Shown here: piece after piece, positions 46,440 through 56,399 of the stretch
Numbering within the stretch: the stretch's first letter is position 1
Layout of the letters: each line of letters starts with the position of its first letter
Source: Anaspis maculata
Lineage: Eukaryota; Arthropoda; Insecta; Coleoptera; Scraptiidae
Assembly: GCA_949128115.1 (NCBI GenBank)
Contig: OX421964.1
Span: 37,998,177 to 38,062,176 of the forward strand
Length of the DNA stretch: 64,000 nt
Direction of reading: 5' to 3'
Made by a program: the position numbers and the translations under genes
The notes under the pieces: generated by a model
Databases searched by the model: none
What the model saw: only the letters and a program-made list of their open reading frames with translations
Told to the model about the DNA's origin: nothing

Positions 46440-47340
46440 TGTAAACCGCACTGTGTGGTCGAGTTTTTCGACTAAGGAGAATGCTCTATGTCGCTTGTTC
46501 ACGTCCCGTCAACCAAACAATGCAAAACAGGTGTCCCAGAATTGGCACCCAGTGAAAACTGGCTCATGTCAACGACAATATGCAAGGAAGAAATTTGCAA
46601 CCGCTCCAGTAACCGATTTGTTAGACCTTCAGACTTCAGATTCACCAATACAGGAAGCACAGAATAATACCGGAAGAGCAGCTCAAGGTGTTACTATACA
46701 AAATAGAACCGGTTACTAGGTTTCAAAACTAATACCAGTCAAATACAAAAATCTTTGGTTTAAGGTATGCTCCAATATTCAGATCGGTCGATCAATCGCC
46801 TGAACAACCGAATACTGGAACTACCGGTTGGCTGGAAAAGGTTAACCAGCTGTTAACCACAACGACCAACTGGGATTAACTTAAACGAATAGTATGGAGT
46901 GGAAATCTTAGTGGTCGCACCTTACCGGCGTATACATTTTATGTTATGCGAACACTTCGACCCTCGCTTCCACCTGTCTTACAGGAGACGATCGCATTTA
47001 AATTTACCCTCGACTGACCCCGTCGACATTAGCATTGAATTATACATCACATAAAATACTTCCAAATCCTGTTCTAGTAACTCATACATTTGTAAATTTT
47101 GCAAACTCACAGAACCAAATGTCACGATGTCAATAATCTTCACACGGAGGGTTTTGGCCCGCGGTTTTGGGAAAAGGGCTAGCCAAACGGGTGTGATGTT
47201 TGGCCGATGTTATGAAAATTGGCTGGGGAACGCCGTTAAAATCGCGGTCCGGAACCGCCCGTGTAAACGCTTCTAATGTGTTGTATTGGGAATGCAACGT
47301 TGGCAGTTTCATATTAGTCCTGGCAATGAACGCTCAAAAA
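46440..47340. other. Low-copy stretch; unrecognised 88-codon frame
   Basis: The frame at 46453-46719 has a mixed, protein-like composition (LLDLQTSDSPIQEAQNN) but no domain I know. Nothing else is recognised up to the foldback at 47342. Confidence 0.3.
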
Positions 47341-47975
47341 GGGGGTCTAGAAGGAAATGCCGAGATCCCAATTTTTGGCTTCAGGGCTGTGTTTGGACTT
47401 GTTAGGAGGTAAACATACCAAAAGTCCCTGGACCTAGGGGGTGAGGGGGGTACAGGGGGGCACGAAGAAAGTACCGGTTTTTTGTTTTTCGCCTATATCT
47501 CGAAAACGGTTGGCCCTGGTCAAAAAGTGGTTGTGTAAAAATTGAAGCTGACAAAATTTCCTACAAGAATAATCAATTAACTTTTCTCATATATGTTATA
47601 GTTTTCGAGCAATACGCTCTTGAAAATCGCAAATTTTCGAAAAACTGTGTTTTGGATCACGTTTTTTTGTAAATTTTGCCTCGTAACTTCTTTACCGCTC
47701 ATTTTAAAAGAAAGTCGTTCCAGAGGAAGTGGTAGAGCATTGAATTCACTTTGAAATGAGTATATTTTGATATATTATCTTGATTTGATCAAAAGTTAAA
47801 GCAATTTGCAAACTTAGAGACATATGACACAAAATCGTGTATTGCAATTTCTCGCGTTATATTTCAATGAGTATAATAATACCGTTGTAGAAATGTTATA
47901 ATGTAGTGTATTTACACCGTTATACCTGGAGAGAAAGTTATACCTATAGTTAATAGGTTATTGTATTCAAAAAAA

Positions 47976-48807
47976 TCAAAGGAAATGAAGGCACGCGTTG
48001 TAGTACTTGAAATGACTAGCTAAAAATAGTAGGTAGGTATATAAATCACATAATTTTGGATGTGATCTTTTGGGGCGGGAGGGTCCTGGGCTCAGCTGAG
48101 GTGGTGGCTCGTACTCCTCGTCTTCTTCGTCTACGTTCGCTTCCACCTCGTCTTCCATTTCTTCATGTGATGCGAGAAAGAGCCCCACTTCTTTGGCATC
48201 GTCATCCTCGTTTTCCAAGACGGGGATGCCATTGAGACAATTCCCTTGGCAGTTTTGACAAATGGGGGAGCACTTCATTGATGCTTTCCTGCACACACAT
48301 TTGCCACTGCTGCAGTCTTTGGTGCCGCGGTAGAAAATCATTTTCAGAATTTCATCTGGTGCGACAGGGTCTATGGTTCGTACAGGAGCCAGATGGTTGC
48401 CTGTCTTGCGTTCTCAACCCCACAGTTCAGGGGACAGCTCGTTTCCTAACCACTGCTGGACCTGGGTGATAGGTTCTGGAGGAATGCTGCTTAGCTGCCC
48501 CCTCAGTCGGTGGGAGAGAGGATATGTCAGGTTTGATGTTTGCTACCGATTTGACAAATATTTGGTAGCGATGGCGGTTAAGAGATGTCTCCTTTGCTTT
48601 TGCACCATCCCATCTCAAAAGGCATTTCTTCCCCTCTTCCTCAACCTGAGCATGTGACGAGGAGGGGTCAGACAAAACTTCAGTGGCTTTGCGAATGTCA
48701 GGGTGTTTTTGGTATAGTTTGATAAAACCAACTTTACTCTTCCGGAATGCTGCTGACGTAGTATCACAGCCAGTGAAGGCATGTAGGAATAGAATAACTA
48801 AAGTAGG
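47976..48807 (-). pseudogene. Cys-rich repetitive-gene family member, frameshifted 3' half
   Basis: The first frame (48427-48807) contains LHAFTGCDTTSAAFRKSK and LPPTEGAAKQHSSRTYH. After a frameshift and a stop the homology resumes as LAPVRTIDPVAPDEILKM and, in the frame at 47976-48341, as CSSGKCVCRKASMKCSPIC plus CQNCQGNCLNG. An HAFTGCDTTSA motif followed by a C-terminal CSxGxCxCRKxxxxCxxxC cluster is a signature I know from multicopy uncharacterised arthropod and cnidarian proteins, likely linked to mobile DNA. An acidic tail (EDDDAKEV and EEMEDEVEANVDEEDEE) follows. The 5' half is cut off by the MITE. Confidence 0.6.
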
Positions 48808-48808
48808 T

Positions 48809-49026
48809 ATAGTCCTGGAAATACACCAAGTCACAACCTTGAAACTTTAACATTTAATTACGGGTTCCGTGTAACTTTTAACGTTCAGTTTTATCAACAC
48901 TTACGCAACTATGAGCCTAGTTAAGACCTACCTATCTCTTTCTACCTACAAGTTAAAAGTTACACGGAACCCCTAATTAAATGTTCAAGTTTCAAGGTTG
49001 TGACTTGGTGTATTTCCAGGACTATA
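48809..49026. repeat. 218 bp MITE
   Basis: The ends atagtcctggaaatacacca and tggtgtatttccaggactat pair perfectly. The arms continue through cacaaccttgaaactt and taaaagttacacggaaccc to a loop near 48920. It truncates the adjacent Cys-rich family pseudogene and supplies its apparent first residues. Confidence 0.9.
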
Positions 49027-49083
49027 ATATTTAGTTATTAAACCGTTACACTGTAACTAGGTATACTTTCTTCTCAAATTAAC

Positions 49084-49270
49084 GACGTAGAAATTGAATA
49101 TCACCAGGTCCAGCAGTGGTTGAGAAACGACCTGTCTCCTAAACTGTGTAGTTGGGAACGCAGCCCAGGCAACCATCAGTTGGCTCCTTTAAGAACCGAA
49201 GACCCCGCCGTACCAGATTGAATTTTGAAAATGTTTTTCTGCCGCTGCACCAAATCTAGCCCCAAATTGC
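49084..49270 (+). pseudogene. Second, inverted fragment of the same Cys-rich family
   Basis: The plus strand reads VQQWLRNDLSPKL, then LAPLRTEDPAVPD, a stop, and ILKMFFCRCTK. This parallels the minus-strand copy (QQWLGNELSPEL and LAPVRTIDPVAPDEILKM). The two copies face each other across the MITE and have diverged. The Cys-rich module is already corrupted here. Confidence 0.55.
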
Positions 49271-49499
49271 AGAAGAAAGCTGAATCTTCCAGAATCCACC
49301 ATCAGTGTCGTTCTTTACAAAAGTTTAGAGATCAAAAAAAATCCTCGAAATACGACACATTTTTATTTGGGTTCGCCGCCGCCATCTTGATTTTTGATAA
49401 TTTGGCTATATTGACAATTGATTTGAGTAGACGATTGAGTCAGCGAGCTTTTGACATAAAGTTTGTGAAAATCGGTCAAGAAACTAAAAAGTTGGAAAA

Positions 49500-49735
49500 A
49501 AATTATAAAACTTGTTTTATTTTTTTTTTCACCCGGTATAACGTTAGTACTCAACATCTGACAGCACCATTCGATCCAGATTTTTTTTGGTAGATTAGTA
49601 CTTTTATTTGAAGAAAATCGCAAAAACTCCAAGAAATATCAGCGAACTGAAGAATTGACCAGCCGCCAACTTTGATGCGATATTGCTGGAAAATGTACCA
49701 GAAATCGCGAAAGCACCCGAGTGATTATTTGTCCT
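49500..49735 (-). repeat. Dispersed repeat, copy 1 (inverse at 59155-59400)
   Basis: The gatgcgatattgctggaaaa, gtaccagaaatcgcgaaagc and ctgacagcaccattc blocks all occur inverted at 59160-59400. Class unknown. Confidence 0.6.
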
Positions 49736-50124
49736 GGGATGATCCTCTACCGATTCAAAAAAAAAAAATTGATTACATCGTTTTTCCTACAGAAGTACTG
49801 CTAGGGCCTGGATTAACAGTTTTTCGAAAATTTGCGATTTTCAAGAGCATACTGCTTGAAAACTATAATAGATATGAAAAAATTAATAGATCACTCTTGT
49901 AGGAAATTTTGTCAGCTTCAATTGTTACACGATCAGTTTTTGACTAGGGCCAACCGTTTTCGAGATATAACCAAAAAACCAAAAACCGGTACCTTCTTCG
50001 TGCCCCCCTGCGCCCCCCTCACCCCCTAGGTTTGGGGACTTTTGGTATGCTTACCTCCTAACAAGTCCAAACACAGCCCTGAAGTCAAAAATTGGGATCT
50101 CGGCATTTCCCTCTAGACCCCCTT

Positions 50125-50940
50125 CATTGACTGGACTATATAGATATAGATTTGAGTGGTTTCAATACAGTTTTCTTTAGCGACTTCAATGGTGAGTCAC
50201 GCCGCATGCCCGGCCCGAGTGCGTCTCTCCCTATTTGGCCTTTCGCCTCGTTGAAAATCACACGCACACAGTATCCCATTTCCTGGATGAAACTATTCCA
50301 TCAGTGCATGCGGAATGCTCATTAATTCATTGAATTTTATGCACAGACAGAGGGCGAGGGCTCCGAATTGAATTATGCGGACGCCTTTTTTTGGTGGAGA
50401 AAAACGAGAAAAAGCTCGCATCATTTCGGTAAATTGAACATCGCTTTTGAGAGGCGACGTCGGTCGTAAGGGGAGGCCGATAGGGCGCGCGCGTATGCCA
50501 TATTGCCGAACTAATGAGCCGACACCTATTGTTGGTTCTTGTGTTTCATCACATTTCCCATTGTTAAAAGTGTAATATCACGCATGATGCGTGCAGGAAC
50601 GCCGTATATTCCTGGCGGTGGGCCATGCTATACTGCGATGGTGGTGTGGCATCGGTGGCACCCTTCTTTTCATCCACTGGTGTGTCGGTGCGGCAATTAT
50701 ATTTTACGACTTAATTCATTTTGGGACCAACCGAGCGTTTGCTAATTTAATTAAGGAAAACGCCGCTTACACGGAAAGACGCACGTTTCGTTCTATCGGT
50801 CCACTTCCGCAGACTGGTTGAGCGCATACCTCCACCTTTTTCTGTCCTGATCTAATCGACTCGATTCTTTGAAAGTGGACATCCTGCAGCCAACATCTCC
50901 AGTAGTAGGTGTCACTGATCCTCTTGAAGCCACTCTATGG
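50125..50940. other. Low-copy GC-richer island, possible regulatory DNA
   Basis: I see no repeat pair. It contains CCATTGTT at 50558, gctcattaattcattgaatt near 50318 and a ggcgcgcgcgtatgcc tract near 50484. The overlapping frames at 50539-50821 are not recognised. Confidence 0.35.
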
Positions 50941-51348
50941 AATGCGCAACGCAGCCGCAACGTGAGGCGCAACGTTTCTGATTGACTCGCAAGGAATTTG
51001 TTGCGTTGCGGAGGTTTTGCGTAGTGATGGGCACTAGGGCACTATCGATAAATTTTACTATCGAATGATCGACTATCGAATGACTGGAACTATCGAATGA
51101 CTGGAACTATCGAATGATTAATTCAAATTCATACATTCACATAAATCCGTTGAATTCATTCATTCATTCATTCATTCATTCATTCATTCCTTCATCCAAT
51201 CACTTGTCATTGTCGTAAATCGTAAGTAATTTTTGCAACCTAATGGACTTGACTGAAGCCACATGTCATTCAACGTAGTACCTACTACTTACTTATATCG
51301 CAAAAATCACTCTGTGCAAAAACCTAAGTTATTAATGCACACAACAAC

Positions 51349-51660
51349 TTGAAAGCACGGACGGCTATGAATGATGTTAGCTGGCCGTGCAAAAAACAAA
51401 AGCTCCTTTCGTCAATTTTATCCATGTCGGCGAGCAATAGAAGTCCATTTGAGTTTTGGGTTTGGGAAAGACATGCATCCATTTTTCCCGAATTATTTAA
51501 AATGGCCCTCAAGCATTTGTCCGTGCCTGCTACCTCACTACCTCAGAACCGTCGAAGCGTGTTTTCTCCAAAGCTGGGCAAATCACCAGTCAGAGGAGAA
51601 ATTGCCTGACCGGGAAAAACCTAGATTTGGTAATATTTTTGAGCAGCATTTTTTTTTTTT
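51349..51660 (+). pseudogene. hAT transposase C-terminal dimerisation domain, frameshifted
   Basis: One frame reads FEFWVWERHASIFPELFKMA, then LSVPATSL. After a small shift another frame reads PSKRVFSKAGQITSQRRNCL followed by LDLVIFLSS. This is the conserved hAT dimerisation motif (P-x2-W...P-x-L...VPATS-x-PSERVFS-x-AG...R-x2-L...FL). The break of a few bases near 51545 and the absence of the DDE core mean it is inactive. Confidence 0.85.
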
Positions 51661-51939
51661 TGATTGGATAATTTCAAGTTCAAATTTAATATGTCTCTCT
51701 ATTTATTTTGATTTCATTCACTCACCTATAAAAAATCAATAATTAAATATATTATAAAATTGTACATCTCATAATCCATTCCAAAAAATCTAATGAAAAT
51801 CAAATTGTTCAATTCATTCATTTCTGATTCCATAAAACATAAAAAACTGATAATTATACATAGGTATCACAGAATTTTTTAATACAAGTAAAAATTCATT
51901 CAGTCATCAATTTGTTGATTCATTCGTTTATTCATTTGT

Positions 51940-52085
51940 TGTTTATTCATTCATTCGTTCATTCATTCATTCATTCGTTCGTTCGTTCTTTCGTTCGTTC
52001 GTTCGTTCGTTCGTTCGTTCGTTCGTTCATTCGTTCATTCGTTCATCCATTCATTCATTCATTCATTCATTCGTTCATTCATTTG
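51940..52085 (+). repeat. (GTTC/ATTC)n microsatellite
   Basis: A run of tetranucleotides alternates ATTC blocks with a GTTC core. It yields the false Ser-Phe-Val-Arg repeat frame at 51912-52139. Confidence 0.95.
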
Positions 52086-53419
52086 AACGTCGTGCTATCG
52101 AAATATTCGATAGCTGACAACTATCGAATTATTCGATAGTATTCATTCGATAGTGCCCATCACTAGTTTTGCGATGACTTTGCGAGCCAGTCAGAAACGT
52201 TGCGCTTGACTGCGTTGCAACTGCGGCTGCTCACGTATTTTCATAGAGCGGCCATTAAGTAGGTACTGGAAGCAAAAGGCCAAAACTGTGTGCTTCCCTC
52301 TTTTTGCGGTTACCCGACTCACTACTTCTCCATCAGAGCAACCACTCAACAAAACCCTTCACAAAACCCCGAATATTCGTCGGTCAAGCAAGAGAGATAT
52401 TCATTTTAGTGCTAAAAGCTAAAACTAAAAAAGAATAAAACCAAAGAGAATGTTTGAGGTTGATCGCGAGTTATTGGACAGGAAGCTGGTGCCTCAAAAC
52501 TTACGTCATAAGGTACATGATTTCAACCTTAAAGGTCTAATGTACGTTGATAAGGTTGTTAAAAATTGCTTCATCTTACATGTCAGACCGGGGGCTTTAG
52601 GCTGGTATGAGCTTGTCAATTTTCGAAAAAAGGGTCAAAAATTTACGTCATAAGATACATGAATGAAACCAACAGGATTTTGTGTGGGAACATCACCTCA
52701 ATCGAAAATTTGGTCGTAAGACAAAATTTTTGGGGGCTTTCAGTCCATAATACAAGTTTGATATTATGTTTTGTTGACTAACCCATTAAGTGTGAGATAT
52801 ATTTGTAATCAGGATAAAAAACGGAATCGATTTCCATCTTGAAATACAGAGTGTACGATTGAGAAAAAATTTCGATGTCGCACCCTGTAAGCGATGTACC
52901 ATAGAACATTTTCGTGGACATGTGTGAATCGTTTCTCATGCTTGAAATTATTTCTAAGGGGAAGTCTCCAAGAAGAGGTAAATTTTGGCCCTTTTTGAAA
53001 ATTTTAAACTTGTTTTATAAATAATAAATAAATAAATAAATGAATGAATAATTTACTTTCACTCATTTGGCAATTGCCCTATCTGTCATTTGTCGGATGA
53101 TAAAAAAATGTCAAAGTTCAAAATTTTACCATTTAAATATCCAAAATCTATCCGATGGATTGAAACCAAACTTGGCAAAAAGAAACCCAACAAAAGTGTC
53201 AAACTATGTCTGCAGTTTTAGTTTGCCACCGTTTTCCAGTCGGGCGTTATGAATTTTCAAAATTTCTTCTGGCCGTTGCCACCCGAGAGGGCCTTTTACC
53301 CGTGTTTTCACCAAGACGACTCGCTTTTGATGCAGGACTACATATTAAAAATTTATTCCTGCTGAGGGATCGACTTTTTTCGAAAAATTCCAACTGATGT
53401 CGAAAGTGGATTGAATTGA

Positions 53420-54020
53420 GCGTCGTGTAGACTCATCTTTATTGTCGACACGGTTCCGGTATTCCGACGGTATTTGTTTCAAAATGTAATTTGCACATTC
53501 CGTGAATTTGAAAAAACTGAAGTGCAAGCTTCGACATATCATGAGCCCCACGAAATATTCAGAATGGAAGTTGGAGAAAAGATTTAATTAATTTTAGGAG
53601 CAAAAACTTCCGAAATCGGACCCACGCGGTTTTCGAGTTTTCCTCTCTGGAAAAAGTGCAAATTTTCCAACTGTTTGTCCCGTCAACAAATTCCCACCAT
53701 TTTATTTAACAAGAGATAACTAGTTCTCGAACATTTCTGACATTTTTTTTTAATTTTCCAGGAATTTTCCAGTTGGAAATATAAAAGCGGGCTGGGATTT
53801 CGAGACCGGACTTGAATGATGGAGCTTGAAGTAAAGCTTTGGTTGAAGATTTCCACAATAAGATGGTTTGGAATAAGATTTGAGCTTTTTCCGGAGAATT
53901 TAAATTTTTCAAATTCAAATTTTCAAAATTCAACTTTTTTCGACAAAATTCTCAATTTCCTGCAATTTATTCTCAATCTTACTCTCTAATTCCAACTTCC
54001 TACCCGAAGGAACGTTTCAC
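53420..54020 (+). repeat. Dispersed repeat, copy 2 (see 38100-38845)
   Basis: It shares, in order, the gtcgacacggt, tccgacggta, cttcgacata and ccggacttgaatgatggagc blocks, then acccgaagg, with 38100-38770, but is considerably diverged. Confidence 0.6.
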
Positions 54021-54600
54021 ACCGCAGACCTTTCAGCAATTTTAAATTATAGGAAAAACTCATATTTTCATCAAATAGGTACTGACCATAGGCCTCGACG
54101 AATAAAATACAAATTCAAGTTTATTTCTTACATTGATCATCATTCTAGATCCTTTAACCATTATATTAATAATCTGTCACCCCAAATTAGTGATAAATAA
54201 ACAACACTTTTGGCGACCCCGACCTCAAAGCTTAAAGTTGAAAATTCCCGATTTCTGACTTTCTGGAAGCCATTTTGAATAATTGCTCCGCCAATTTGAA
54301 TTATTCAAAGGATAATTTCGTAATGAGTGGTTCAGAATTAGTGGGAATTGACACTTCTCGCGCCTCTATAACTCAGAATTGAATAATTCAGATTATTTGT
54401 AGGTAACCTTCTAAATCGACCGCCCCTTGAATTCTGGGCGATATAAAAAGAGGTAATACGGGCAAAATCGTCCCAAATGGTCTTATCAACAAATGTGCGA
54501 AACGGCTTGCCGCTATCTTCAAATGCAGTTTGGGACCGCGTACCGCGGCGACTAGTAAGACAAAGAAATTTTAAACAACCCTATTAACGCACATAAGACC

Positions 54601-54753
54601 CTAACCTCGGGTTCCACCAAACTTTTATCAACGCGATAACTTTATCACTCTGATAGTAACTAAGCAACTGATCATCCTATTGGCTGGTGCATAGCAACTA
54701 TCAGCGTGATAGATTTAATCTGCTCTTAAAATTTTGGTGGAACCCGAGGTTAG
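54601..54753. repeat. 153 bp MITE
   Basis: ctaacctcgggttccaccaa and its exact inverse (54734-54753) form the ends. The tatcaacgcgata/tatcagcgtgata pair is a second inner stem. Confidence 0.85.
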
Positions 54754-54931
54754 TGTTGAAATTATGTACCTTATGACGTAAGTTTTGAGGCACCAGCTCC
54801 CTGTCCATATGAAGCCGCGCTTGTTTCTCGATATGAATAGTTAGATCAGAAACTCATTCTCAAAGGAAAACTCATTCAAAATCAATGTATTTTTTCCAGT
54901 GTAACACCCCATTATTGAAATAGTATTTTAT

Positions 54932-55046
54932 GTTACTAGCGCCGAAAACTGGGCATAGCATAACGAACGTGAATGCAGCTCGAGGCCCTAGGCCGAGAGC
55001 TGCATGCAAGAGAGTTATGCTATGCCGTTTTCAGCGCGAGTAGCAT
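54932..55046. repeat. 115 bp near-perfect hairpin
   Basis: gttactagcgccgaaaactg and gcatagcataac pair with gttatgctatgc and cgttttcagcgcgagtagc. The centre has a second stem, gcagctcgaggcc / ggccgagagctgc. It is almost entirely self-complementary. Confidence 0.8.
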
Positions 55047-55049
55047 ACA

Positions 55050-55845
55050 TCGTTTTTCGTGCTGGTTTTAATAAAATTATAAATAAATAAGATCATATTG
55101 CAATAATTATTGGAATAAATTTCAAGTTGGTACTTCTGCCATTCATCACCAAGGCACGAGGCATATACCTACTAGATGCAGATATTTGTGTGTCAAATGT
55201 TGATTTGAAAAATTGCGTCTTTTGTTTGAATTTTCTTGCTTAAAACCGCCCTCCCCCCCCCCCAATTAGGAGAGCCATCCCCCGGAAATCCCAAAATCAC
55301 TGAGCTCTAGTGTCTTGTGTGACGACGAGACACAGGAAATGACATAAATTAATCACTTTTAAACCTTCGCGCCACAAAACGTCAAAAATCATTCTACAAT
55401 TGTACCAACAGATATTAGAAAAATGACCCTAAATTGTCAATTTTCAAAGTAATTATTTATAATTTTAACTGATTTAAACCGAAAATTTCAAGCTATAACA
55501 TTGGAAACGTGATCTCTCTTGAATTGTGAATGATTTTGCGAGGTTAGTTTATTTTTCACGTGTACTTTTTACTTTGCCGCTCTAGATCTTTTTCTGAATA
55601 TTACAGTGCAGGACACCGAGCGTATATTGTCATTTTCGGTTATGGCAGCACGAAAAATATTTATAAGTGTCGTAACAGTCTTACGATCATTACCTATTAT
55701 TTTCATTTGACTGAATCTAACATGCAATGGTCGGTTGTCAGTGGTAGGGAAGTTGATTGTTTACTTGAAAAAAAAAACAGATCGTCAGAAAAAAGTAGAA
55801 AACTAACAGCAAGTTTTTGCTGGGGGCGAACTGCAAAGTTAAAAG
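55050..55845. other. AT-rich stretch, no recognised gene
   Basis: The overlapping frames at 55560-55996 on both strands show no motif. A C-run (cccccccccc) lies near 55252. Confidence 0.35.
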
Positions 55846-55847
55846 TG

Positions 55848-56368
55848 AAGGCCAGTTTATAGTCGACGGATGCATAAATGGAGACGTAAGCGGAAGTGTT
55901 CCGCAAAAGATGAACTGACCTAAATTGGCGTGATCGTTTATAGTCTGACGCAATGAACGGAAGCGGTGATAGAAGACGGAATAAGTTGGCTAACATTCAA
56001 CTTTTAATGTGAACGGATGCATGAACGTGACAATTTAACCAATCAGATTGAAGCAGTGAGGACGCAACAAACCTCTTATGGGGAATTCTGAAAGTCCCTA
56101 TAGACCTTCTCATATATTAGGAGGTTCCCTTTACTTGCAGCTCGTGCGCAGGTCTTGCCATAGACTAACCTCACTGGTTCAATTGGCTGTTTAACCGAGA
56201 GCGCTTATCGATCGGGCTGGCCAGGGGTGGGGTTGGCGACGGCGCCAATATAGGTGAACCTGCGCCTCGAAGATCTCAAGTCAAATCTGTCAAAACTTCA
56301 GAGTCTCCCGTTCAAATCACCGTCTACGTCTCCGTTTATGCATCCGTCCACTAGAAACCGGCCTTGAG
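55848..56368. repeat. Foldback with nested 165 bp repeat
   Basis: The left end aggccagtttatagtcgacg then gatgcataaatggagacgta pairs with the right end (tacgtctccgtttatgcatc then cgtccactagaaaccggcct). The nested 165 bp repeat (56105-56275) is the inverted copy of 18994-19160. Confidence 0.75.
56105..56275 (-). repeat. 165 bp dispersed repeat, copy 2
   Basis: It is the inverse of 18994-19160, with shared blocks ctcgtgcgcaggtct, ttggctgtttaacc and gcgccaatataggtgaacct. It lies inside the foldback at 55848. Confidence 0.65.
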
Positions 56369-56399
56369 TCTCACGTCGAGCGTGTAGCAGTTCTTTACG

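Larger units (their letters stand above)
47342..50122. repeat. 2.8 kb foldback carrying gene fragments
   Basis: The arms 47342-47660 and 49815-50122 pair closely. Examples are gatcccaatttttggcttca (47363) against its inverse near 50085, cataccaaaagtcc (47415) against 50040, and gacaaaatttcctacaagaa (47551) against 49905. The interior holds inverted fragments of one gene family (minus at 47976-48830, plus at 49100-49270) around a 218 bp MITE at 48809-49026. Confidence 0.8.
51022..52165 (+). mobile_element. hAT transposon remnant, 1144 bp, exact 8 bp target duplication
   Basis: The ends TAGTGATGGGCACTA and the inverse AGTGCCCATCACTA are flanked by exact GTTTTGCG copies (51014-51021 and 52166-52173). 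TAGTGATGGGCA-type ends are typical of hAT. Near-terminal DNA is rich in tatcgaat words. Two ATTC/GTTC microsatellites (51155-51190 and 51940-52080) have expanded just inside each end. The interior keeps a piece of the transposase C-terminus. Confidence 0.9.
50946..52241. repeat. Small MITE split by a hAT element
   Basis: The outer arms gcgcaacgcagccgcaacgt through tttctgattgactcgcaa (50943-50995) and ttgcgagccagtcagaaac through gcaactgcggc (52181-52232) are inverted copies. The unoccupied element would be about 140 bp. Confidence 0.65.
52475..54812. repeat. Degenerate long inverted repeat
   Basis: The ends ggacaggaagctggtgcctc (52478) and gaggcaccagctccctgtcc (54789) pair, together with the neighbouring aaaacttacgtcataaggta. 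The interior is not obviously symmetrical. It contains a repeat half-copy (52815-52890), the second copy of the repeat at 38100 (53420-54020) and a MITE (54601-54753). Confidence 0.5.

Noticed and set aside
46453..46719. Helitron/Pif1 helicase motif VI (a second frame reads MLYVACSRP)
   Set aside because: Only this short string matches. No neighbouring helicase or Rep motif is visible in any frame.
48810..48834. MTWCISRT as the true N-terminus of the Cys-rich family protein
   Set aside because: Those codons lie within the MITE arm at 48809-49026. The gene is truncated there.
51912..52139. Ser-Phe-Val-Arg repeat protein
   Set aside because: It is a translation of a GTTC/ATTC microsatellite inside a hAT element.
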